DNA of 28,200 bases, from positions 1 through 28,200 of the forward strand of contig VCMS01000458.1 in the NCBI GenBank assembly GCA_022539475.1, read 5' to 3'. The position numbers and the translations under genes were made by a program. The notes beneath the pieces are model-generated. The model was not told the DNA's origin. It searched no databases and saw only the letters and a list, made by a program, of their open reading frames with translations. Of this stretch, positions 19,877 to 28,200 are shown one piece after another. Numbering within the stretch: position 1 is the stretch's first letter; every line of letters begins with the position of its first letter. This DNA comes from Gracilaria domingensis (Eukaryota; Rhodophyta; Florideophyceae; Gracilariales; Gracilariaceae).

Positions 19877-20272
19877 CGATCCATCATGGGGAAATGGTAC
19901 ATGTAATATAGCGAAGTAGTGGTTAGCAAAAGCGGTCGATAGAAGAATAGATACGAATAAAACGGTATGATTTCATAATGGGCATCATCTGTACTAGCAC
20001 TAGTATTCCATGCGTTGCAGGGTATCATTCCGCAGAAAGTATCGTGTAATGTGCACCTTAATGGAAACTGAACCTAGACTTCGCGAAATACAGTTCAGGT
20101 AGCCCTCGACTAAAGAACTAGCACGAGTGGAAAACCCACCAGTATTTACTGCACAGCGATTCTGGACGATCCAAGCAATTATCTGCAGATTTTGAAATAA
20201 TTGATCTCGATATTTTTTCAAAAAATTTACTGGACGACCCTCGCCAAAAACTAGCATCTGCAAGAGACAGAC

Positions 20273-22940
20273 GCAAGTGAATGACTCTGAGCCAGGGGTC
20301 CTTGTGCTCAATTACGTTCTTCCCTTGCCATTCCTGCGGTCTCAGCCTGACATACCCGCACCATGATGGGTACGGTGGGCCATCATATGGGTCACGTCGA
20401 ACAAGTCCGTGCTCCTCAGATTCCGGAAGAGCTGTAGGTAACTCGTCATCAAATGACCCCCCACCTGTCTCTTGGTGATCGTCTGGCGCAGCATCTTTCT
20501 CGACGGTGACAACCCGTGAAACTGTCACAGCAAGAAGCTCTTCGTCATCCACAAATGCAGAACTGCCTGCGTTCTCTGCATTCGCTCCCTCTTCCAATGC
20601 CACGAACTGAACCTTCATCGACCTTCCTCTCAGCACATGTTCATTTAGTTGAGACATCAGGTCATCCGGTGTCATGCTGTTCAGAGTAGATCTCATCTGT
20701 TGTGTGAAAGTCTTTCTCCGTTTCTTCCTCGGCGGAGCCCGCTGTTCTTCTTCAGAGCTATCCAGAACTTCTATGGCACCTCGATTTCGGCCGTGTTCAA
20801 TTTCCCTATAACTCACCTGCGCCCGTTCTCGTGCACTTCTTCGCGGCTGCCCTTCTTCACTGGCAGATGTTGCAGCAGCAGCAGCGGGAGTCCTCCTCTT
20901 CGTCACGGACTGCTTCACTGGTGCGGGGGGCGGAATTACCTTGAGCATCGTCCGCAATCGATTCTGAACGGAAGTCGTGGCAGTTCTAATTGAGTTCGTT
21001 TTGCTCCGAACACGCGGCAATGTAATGAAGTTCACAACGTGTCCCAAAAGGAACTGATACACAGCTGCGTTGTTGTCTGGGTCTTCAACGTCATCTTCAT
21101 TCGATGGAGCAGACAGACTGATTTCGCGTTTCAGGAACACTTCCATCGACTCTTCCTCGTTCAGTTCATTCCTCACTGCTCGAGCCGCGCGGAACAGAGA
21201 CACTGCTCTATCATAAAAGAAACCTCGAACCTCCTCAAAGCTTTTCCATTGCTTTGTCTTCGTCGACTTGCCCTTCGATAGAAACATCTGAAGACAATCA
21301 AGAGTGAAGGAAAACTCCTCGGCATCCAAAACATATAGCGGAGTATGGGACAGATGTGTGAGACCTATGTCACTCACACTCTCACATATATCCTCGAAAT
21401 GGGCCAGCATTCCCTCACGAGACATGAGTTGCAGGGCGACATTGGCATATCTCAGATACTGACGCTCTTGCACAGTCCCAATCAGTTGGCTCTCCTTCAA
21501 CACTTCTGTCACTTCTGCAGGATCCACGTCTGCTGGCGTCACCCCCCCAACATCTTCAGTTAGAATGGCGACCACACTAACTATAGAGTGTATCTTGTCT
21601 GCAAACATCATCCTTCGCATGGTACTCGTCGACTCATTGAGGTACGAAGCAATACATAACAATTCCTCTATCCCAATGGGCCTCCCATCTCTTCGTATCA
21701 GCAGATTGCAACGCCAAAACCAGGCTAATCGCTTCCAATTCGGTGCAACAGTCGCTGCCAAATATTGTATAGCTTTCAGACGATGCAAACCATCTACAAT
21801 GAAGCACTTCTTCGTTAGGCGTCCCTTGTCAGTATCCCTCTCTCCCGTAGTAGCATCTTGTAAGGCCACCACTGGAAAACCCATCGACTGCAATATACCC
21901 CGCTCCTCCATACTCTTCACAAGGGCTTCAACGTGGTGTTTACTTACTCCACGGAGTAAATTGGGCGGAGTGTCCACCAGAGTGATGTCAACAGTAACAA
22001 CAACCATCCGGTACTGATTGAGGTTCACCTTTGGTACCTTCTGACGAAATCGTCTGTACGTCTTGCTCCGAGTAAGTGTCCCTTGTGTTCCAGACTGCTC
22101 GCCAGAAACACCTGAACGTGCCATTCTTGCGGACAGAAGCACAACGTCATCGTCCTGCTGCTCCGCAGTTTCTGGTGCAGTTTGGGGTACAGATGGACCA
22201 GCTCCTTGTGCGGATTGCGCATCCGCGTCTGGAAGAGGACCTTTTATGATCTCATCTTACTCTTCTTGCACAGCCCTCCCGTGCTGAACCGTCTGTTTCG
22301 ACGCAGAAGATCCCCTTGTGTCGACGGTCTGATTCATCGCAGGAGAAGCCCTTTTCGACGCAGTGGGCTTCGTAACGGAGGTAGGCTTTGTTTGACCTGT
22401 CCGCTTCGTAGCTGGGGATGCTCTCGTCTCCATAGACCGCTTCGTAACAGACGACGGACCTGCCCGCGGAGGTGCTACTGATGCGCTACCTCTCGGTGTT
22501 GATGAACTTCGAATTGGCTCCGTGCGGCTTGTCGGCGTCATCACCTCACTCATAGCGCTCACCGTTCCTCGCTTCGACGCCGAAATGCTGGCTGCCACCG
22601 GTTCCATCATTTTCTCATCCCAAGGAGCGGCCGTCCGGAGATCCTGGATATATTGTGGAAGATCCAGGCCCTCCGCCCGGTAAGGGTAGAACGTCTGACC
22701 GCTTCGACTCATGAGAATATTATGAACCACCACAAGACCTGGGTCCAATTGCTTCCCGTGCAACTCGCGGCGTAGAACACTTCCAATTCCATGCAACAAC
22801 GCTTCCCCGACTATCACCTTTCCTTCATCCTCAATATCCATCTGCAGAGAAACCCGCATTCCACCTTGCAATAATCGAGTGCTCCGCCGAGTGCGAGGAG
22901 TCACGCTTTGCGTACGCTTTCGAACACGAGTTGGCTTCAT
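20273..22940 (-). pseudogene. ParB-like domain protein, unit B copy (one stop, oxygenase missing)
   Basis: From ATG 22940 this is a single frame, with one GAA-to-TAA stop at 22257-22259 in the acidic QEEED stretch. The ParB-like core is intact: LLRGVSKHHVEALVKSMEERG and FIVDGLHRLKAIQYL, with the Asp codon at 21792-21794 and the His-Arg pair kept, unlike unit A. It continues through IEVLDSSEEE and the RKKRRK patch, and reads through TAT where unit A has TAG. Similarity to unit A ends near 20272, after the codons for RVIHL. There the frame runs into unrelated spacer and stops at 20118, giving about 50 chimeric residues. The oxygenase module is absent, by deletion or because it was never there. 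Confidence 0.75.
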
Positions 22941-23002
22941 GTTGAACAGCTATTGCAGTGAAAGGTGTATATCAACAATACGCTCGCTCTGGACGATACA
23001 AC

Positions 23003-23098
23003 AACGGAGGCGAGCCTTTAAATGGCGACTTACGCTGGGCACCCCCGCTTTCGGCAGCTCCTCCCAGCGCACTGCCAGTCTCGTCCGTGTCCTGTCCG
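23003..23098 (+). repeat. Left arm of outer inverted repeat, unit B promoter
   Basis: Begins AACGGAGGCGAGCCTTTAAA and is the counterpart of 8750-8845. It is the inverse of 24708-24805. Confidence 0.85.
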
Positions 23099-23290
23099 TG
23101 GCCGCTCGCACACTGATTGTACGCTTTCGTGGAGCTCGCGCAATGATGACTCACGCGAGCAATGGTCGCGCTCTCTAATCGTGCTCTTCAAATGCTTTGC
23201 ATAGTAGTCAAGAGTACACTCATTCACTTTCATGTACAGCCTACTCCCGCCAATACACGTGGACAGCGGCGCCAACGTACCGGCGGCCGG

Positions 23291-24575
23291 GTGTAGCGAA
23301 ATCACTGCGCGGCGGCGTGTCTTGGGAGGTCCCGGGAAGGCGCCAGAATGTGGCCAGAACGTGCCCGCGGGCGGGGGGGGGTCGGTCGTGTTACGGTAGG
23401 TACCCTAACACGACCGGACCCCCCCGCCCGCGGGCATAAAATCGCACATTTTTCAAAAAATCGCCCAAAACGTGCCCGCGGGCGGGGGGGTCCGGTCGTG
23501 TTAGGGTACCTACCCTAACACGACCGTACCCCCTCCCGCCCGCGAGCACGTTCTGGCCACATTCTGGCGCCTTCCGGAGACCTCCCAGAACACTCCTCCT
23601 GGCACTTTCGGCACCCACCGCGTCACCTCAATGCACCAACGCGTCTTCTCCATCCCTCAAACGCTCCCTAATTCCCATGCGCACCACACCTACCCTCTCT
23701 GCGATCACAACATCCGGAACAGCGCCCTTCTAAAGTTATTCGTACGTAAACAAAGCTTTCTCTACACTCTCATATTATGTTTGAGATTAGCGTAGAGTTA
23801 AACATACAATGTAGAACATAACGAGAGCTGCCAGATCTACGTTGTATTGCAATTGCGATTGCGATTGCACAAAGACTCTCAATCGCATTCGTGATTGCGA
23901 AGGAGAGAGATGATTGCAATCGCGATTGCAAACGGTGAGGGAGATTGCAATTGCGATTGCAGAGGGGAAGGGTGATTGCATTTTCTCGCAATCGGATTGG
24001 ACCAACCCCTGCAAGTGCCATGTTGCACAATTGCAACAGCCTGGTGCATATACTGCTGCAGCGTGTAGAACAGGTGGGAACCACTGATAGTACAGATTCG
24101 GTCACTGATTCCGTGAAGTGTAGCACCTCGGAAGGGAGATGGTGATCGCAGAGAGGGTTGGTGTGGTGCGCGTGAAAATTAGGGAGCGTTTGAGGGATGA
24201 AGAAGACGCGTTGGTGCATTGAGGTGACGCGGTGGGTCCCGGAAGTGCCGGGAGGAGTGTTTTGGGAGGTCTCCAGAAGGCGCCAGAATGTGGCCAGAAC
24301 TTGCCCGCGGGCGGGAGGGGGTCGGTCGTGTTAGGGTAGGTACTCTAACACGACCGGACCCCCCGCCCGCAGGGACGTTTTGGGCGATTTTTTGAAAAAT
24401 GTGCGATTTTATGCCCGCGGGCGGGGGGGTCCGGTCGTGTTAGGGTACCTACCCTAACACGTCCGACCCCCCCCCCCCCCCCGCCCGCGGGCACGTTCTG
24501 GCCACGTTCTGGCACCCTCCGGAGACCTCCCAAAACACTCCTCCTGGCACTCCCGGCAGTGATTTCGCTGCACAC
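23291..24575. repeat. Foldback structure with about 420-bp arms
   Basis: The left arm is about 23291-23708 and the right arm about 24142-24575, with a 433-bp spacer. Each arm carries two copies of a 32-bp palindrome (23384-23415, 23494-23525, 24324-24355, 24433-24464), the AATCGCACATTTTTC segment, and an inner segment (23612-23708 inverse to 24142-24236) that is absent from unit A. The ends match the unit A palindrome at 9043-9275. It may be a nonautonomous foldback element or an inverted duplication of the central palindrome. Confidence 0.8.
23849..24000. repeat. Clustered GCGATTGC/ATTGCAAT short repeats
   Basis: Repeated 6-8 base words (ATTGCAAT, GCGATTGC, GCAATCGC) occur many times in both orientations in the spacer of the foldback structure, producing a spurious AIAIAIAI peptide in one frame. 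Confidence 0.75.
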
Positions 24576-24707
24576 GCCGTGCACATATATCAAACTAGAA
24601 AAAACTAGCGCTTCACACCCACTTGATCCGCGACTTTTAGCACAATACGCGACCTTTGCAATAGCTCCGAATCGCGACGTGACCGACACGCGACGCTATC
24701 GCACCGA

Positions 24708-24805
24708 GCGGACAGGGACACGGACGAGACTGGCAGTGCGCTGGGAGGAGCTGCCGAAAGCGGGGGTGCCCAGCGTAAGTCGCCATTTAAAGGCTCGCCT
24801 CCGTT
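24708..24805 (-). repeat. Right arm of outer inverted repeat, unit B promoter
   Basis: Inverse partner of 23003-23098, ending 15 bases before the ATG at 24821, the same spacing as in unit A. Confidence 0.85.
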
Positions 24806-24820
24806 GTTTGCGCTGAAGCG

Positions 24821-27800
24821 ATGGATTCCACCGATGATGGAGAGGAGATACATCCTATCGACATGAGTGCTCCGCCTCCGGCGTTCCATGCATATGTCAG
24901 ACTTTTCTTGGTTCTTCGCGATGCTTTGGCAAACAGCGATGGAGGCCCTGATCGGCCACGGGACGTGGGGTTTAGAGGGCTAATAGAGTTCTGCGCCGAG
25001 AACTATAAGGATATTCCGGAGGCAAGGAAGATGTTTGAGGAGGCCACTAACTCCAAGAACCTGCAGAACTTGACACTGCAACAGCTGCGAAAGAGTGTTG
25101 TGAATAACAAACCTGTGGAACAGCGATATCTTGTAACGAAGCTTCTTGACAAGAAGGACGGGGATGAGGACCAGAGACTCCGCGATTTTTTCCTTCTCTC
25201 TATGGATATGGGTATATACCTACCGGTGCGATGCCTGGTTGGTTATTTCATGACCAGGAGAAAGCAGGTTCTGAAGACGACAGTGTTCATCCCACCAACA
25301 GCTGTGAACCCATTTGAGGTCGTTATATACTTATCATACCTTGGCCACATAATGGGAGAGAACGACAACATCAGAATGATGAAGAAGAAACAACCGAAAA
25401 AGAAACGAAAAGTGAACCATGCACCATCTGTTTACATACCCACTTTTACCTCGTTCTCCAAAGACAACTGTGATCGACTGGGATTCGCTATCAGTGAGGT
25501 CGTATGGGCATGGAGTTGTTTTGCGGCTCATCTTGGATACACGAACGTTCAGCACATGGTGAAACCATACATTTACATGAATATGCAGACGTTGAAGTAT
25601 ACAGCGCTAGAGACACGGGAGTCTGGTTATGCCCCGCCGAGCCAGAGTACTCGATTCAACACAAAGGATGTGCCACAGAGCAGTACTAGTGGATCGGTGG
25701 AGACCTTGAGTGATGAATGCGATACAAACCTGCGAATACTGGCTAAGGAATTTTTGACAGACCTCGAAACCATAAGCACCCACGATAGCCTCTATAGCTT
25801 ACGGGTTGATCAGATGAGGAACTGGATAGAGTTTTCGGAGATACGGATGGATACCGTATCTGGTTCTGACTCCGGTGAGTTGCCTGCACGATTTCAGAAC
25901 TTTTCGGAGTTGCTATGGAAACCGATACAGGATATGCGTCATGCGGCAGGGTTCCATGTCGGCATTCACGCGAAACCCGATATTGAACTGACGAAAACCC
26001 CTAAAACTTCCGGTAATGCCGAACCTTCTTCGACCAAGTCTGCCCCAGCCCCACCTCGTCGAGAGTATATAGATCTCGTGAGCTCCCATGGCCACGAGTT
26101 CGAGAAGCCGGTGAATCTTGCGGAGCATGAATCTCGGGTTGCCGGTTACAACATCCAAAAGACTGGTATTGAGCCGCCCATGAAGGGGATATCCAGTCTC
26201 CTTCGAATGAATATGGACAAGGTGTGGAAGGGGATGAGAAAGTCACACTTTGTAGCGTACAACTATGACATGAAGGACCTGAGGCACACACACGAAACGT
26301 TTGTGAATCAGAGTGAGATTTTATGGGGTGAGGCACAGCTTGTTCTAACAGACCCTCCCTTTAACACTCGAAGGAAGAGGAACAAACGGAATAGTGCTCA
26401 CGATGTCTTCAGTGAGGACGACATGATCCGTACGGCTGACTTAATAAGTTCCGAGCTTCGGTCAGGTGGGCACTTCATTATATTCTGTGCCATGGCACAG
26501 TTTCATGTTTGGCACAGGATACTTTCGGAAACGGCGAGTACGAAAGATGAAGCTGGAAGCGAAGGTAAACTAGAACTCATGTCTTCGTTTGAAGTGGATG
26601 GGAATCCACTGGTGTTCATCCGGGATTGAAGTAATGTTGGAGGGAATCCACGGAAGTTTGGGATACAGCCCGTAACGGAGTACGCCGTTCATGGGTTGAA
26701 GCGTGGATTGCGACCATCGAAGGAAGCCAGTCTTACTCCATTTGACGAGAACAATTTCATTCCTTCTACTTTCCCGGCTAACAGGAATGTAATTGACCGG
26801 GTGCCAAAACCGAGAGCGGCGGAGTGGTTGACATGGAAGGTAAATGAGCCAGGTAGATCAGTACCAAGTGGGAAGTACATAGGACCGGAGCAGAAGTCCA
26901 GGGAGTTGATGAAGTAGTTGATATGTCGCTTCACAAGACCGGGTGATATTGTCATGGACATGTTCGCGGGAACTTTTTCTACGGATATGGCGTGCCTATC
27001 GCTGACAAAGCATAGGAAGTTCTTGGGGTGCGAGAAGAATAGGCCATGTTTCAACCATGCGAAGCACCATAAAACGACTCTTACGGCCGAAGTTAATCGC
27101 GGGGGGAAGAATGACATCCTGGTTGAACAGGAGGTGGTGGATGCGGCTTCAACGACTTATGAACGGGTTCCACATCGGGACCGAGGTCGGCTTGAATGGG
27201 AGGCTCCATTTGGTTACCCCCGGTACCAAGTGATGCCTGCACATATTACTCAGTTCCTAGGAAGATACTGGAAGGACTGGGACTTTGTCGACAAGTGTGG
27301 ACAGCATACTGTAGATCTTTGGGAGGGGAAGTACCGAGGAGCTCTGAATCTAATGGATATGCATATGCTGTTGACTGTTGAAGCCAAACGCTATCGCTTA
27401 CATGTAGCATCTTCTAAGATTCTACATCCCCGTGCTGGTATGGGGGTGTTCACGGAACATAAGATAATGGCTGGGGAAACTATCTGTCATTTTTATGGAA
27501 CTTTGGTATACACGGATCTGACGAACCGGAAGGAAAGACACTTAACGTATGGAAGTGGCTGTCTCGGAGCAACTCCAGTGCGGTACAAGTTGTTTTCTAT
27601 GATGGTCACTGTGACTGGTACGGAGTTTCTGCACCTGAGGAACAGACTAGGACAGGCTCAGGATAGAAAGGAGAGCGAAGTGTACATTGTCCCCGCGCCC
27701 TTTTGTATCGGGGGCTACATTAACGACGCCGGATATCATGCCGGGGATCCCGATTTACCGGAGCCCCGGTCAAACAGGACTCGAAGTGCCAATGTGCAGA

Positions 27801-27958
27801 TGGTGGAAGCGAAGTCCGTGATACAGTTTACGTCCGACCTTTCTAACTATGCTCTACTTCGTTGTAAAGCAGTAAGAGATATTGAGAGGGGCGAAGAGTT
27901 GTATTTCAACTACGGAAAGCAGTACGCCTGGGACTGGGCTCTGACATTGGAGCAATAG
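24821..27958 (+). pseudogene. DNA N6/N4-methyltransferase-SET fusion, unit B copy (two stops)
   Basis: One frame of 1046 codons with two in-frame stops, TGA at 26627-26629 and TAG at 26915-26917; unit A has sense codons at both places. Residues 1-200 are an unknown helical region ending in the nuclear localisation signal PKKKRKV (192-198). A Ser/Thr-rich linker follows. The methyltransferase part has motif IV DPPF (511-514, in LVLTDPPFNTRR), then SGGHFIIF, then PEQKSRELMK, TRPGDIVMD and FAGTF (motif X/I, about 689-722). Motif IV before motif I is the beta-class order of bacterial DNA N6-adenine/N4-cytosine enzymes. The SET domain (about 857-1035) has AGMGVFTEHKIMAGE, GYINDAGY in place of the NHS motif, and RGEELYFNYG. 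It would methylate DNA and possibly histone lysines in the nucleus. Residue 722 is Asp where unit A has Gly. Confidence 0.85.
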
Positions 27959-28200
27959 ATGAGTTCAGTACCGAATAGAAAGTAAATATGCTTGTGAATG
28001 TTGCAGCTGCCTGCAATACGCGTTGTTGTACACTGGAGCTCTTCATCTGTAACGGCGATATTTGCGACCCATTGGGCACCTCAAATTCCTAAAAAGCAGG
28101 AACTGCGGAGTCTCCCAGAATATCTGAACCATGCACCCCCCCCTCACCCCCTCCCCCCCCCCCAACCAATTTTCGTTTTCATTACCCCGTTTATCTCCAA
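27959..28200. promoter_or_regulatory. Conserved spacer before the expected third gene, unit B
   Basis: Matches 12681-12915, including TGAGTTCAGTACCGAATAG and TTCCTAAAAAGCAGGAACTG, with a 6-base deletion and a longer C-rich tract (about 28134-28163). The window ends where ATG of the third gene would follow within a few bases. Confidence 0.7.

Larger units (their letters stand above)
18577..20272. other. Hairpin- and repeat-rich spacer between units A and B
   Basis: This is the upstream region of the transposase followed by sequence with no convincing gene. It holds a 36-bp-arm hairpin (18812-18888), two 140-bp direct repeats, and three consecutive hairpins (19720-19876). The right terminus of unit A should be in here but I could not define it. 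A 103-codon minus-strand frame (20000-20311) crosses into unit B. Its part in the spacer (FLKKYRDQLFQNLQIIAWIV) looks protein-like in composition, but I cannot assign it. Confidence 0.45.
22941..24820. promoter_or_regulatory. Bidirectional promoter region, unit B, enlarged
   Basis: Same layout as 8688-9554, with outer inverted arms carrying TTTAAA (23003-23098 and 24708-24805), but 1880 bp long because the central palindrome has grown (23291-24575). The flanking promoter-proximal sequences remain close to those of unit A. Function is inferred. Confidence 0.55.
20273..28200. mobile_element. Second, partial copy of the cassette (unit B)
   Basis: This copy matches unit A from about 6019 to 12915 in order and orientation. 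Equivalent points are about 14,254 bases apart on the left side and about 15,266 after the promoter, the difference coming from the enlarged promoter palindrome. On the left the match stops inside the ParB/oxygenase gene, at the ParB-to-oxygenase join. On the right it runs to the window edge. Whether a third gene and a transposase follow cannot be seen. Confidence 0.85.

Noticed and set aside
23770..24219. Minus-strand 149-codon frame in the foldback spacer
   Set aside because: The composition comes from the GCGATTGC repeats (AIAIAIAI) and the inverted arms; no domain or conservation in unit A.
24821..27958. MT-A70-type (METTL3/METTL4) methyltransferase
   Set aside because: The motif is DPPF, followed later by the TRPGD-FAGTF motif I block, which is the bacterial beta-class order; MT-A70 proteins have DPPW and a different context.
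1..28200. tRNA, rRNA or CRISPR content
   Set aside because: No cloverleaf-like gene, rRNA segment or regular spacer array was seen; the repeats present are inverted or long direct repeats.

Overview
The window looks like nuclear DNA of an intron-poor eukaryote. The evidence is a SET domain, a C2HC zinc finger on a eukaryote-type transposase, a classical nuclear localisation signal, no operons and no Shine-Dalgarno pattern. A red alga or similar protist is my best guess, but nothing here proves it.

Left flank (1-4.4 kb): ordinary host genes. There is a C-terminal piece of ribulose-phosphate 3-epimerase (minus), a ketopantoate-reductase-like gene (plus), a HAD phosphatase resembling trehalose-phosphate phosphatases (plus), and an inverted, broken paralogue of that phosphatase (minus).

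Unit A (about 4.7-18.6 kb): a large mobile element carrying a chromatin- and DNA-modification cassette. From left to right it holds: (1) a minus-strand gene that was once one reading frame joining a ParB-like domain to a C-terminal 2-oxoglutarate/Fe(II) oxygenase-like domain; (2) a palindromic bidirectional promoter; (3) a plus-strand gene fusing a bacterial-style (beta-class motif order) DNA N6-adenine/N4-cytosine methyltransferase to a SET domain; (4) a plus-strand gene of unknown function, basic and partly coiled coil; (5) a convergent minus-strand Plavaka/Tnp2-like (CACTA-related) transposase. Unit A is decayed by frameshifts and a few stops.

Spacer (18.6-20.27 kb): no gene I trust. It holds a cluster of strong hairpins and a pair of 140-bp direct repeats.

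Unit B (about 20.27 kb to the window end): a second copy in the same orientation. It has lost, or never had, the oxygenase module. It keeps the ParB-like gene with one stop, a promoter region enlarged by about 1 kb through a foldback structure, and the methyltransferase-SET gene in a single frame with two stops. It ends just before the expected start of the third gene.

Comparing the two copies shows that the split reading frames are broken forms of longer fusion proteins. A transposon encoding both a DNA methyltransferase-SET writer and a ParB-oxygenase protein, expressed divergently from a symmetric promoter, is the most interesting system in the window. Its role in element-specific epigenetic control is inference.
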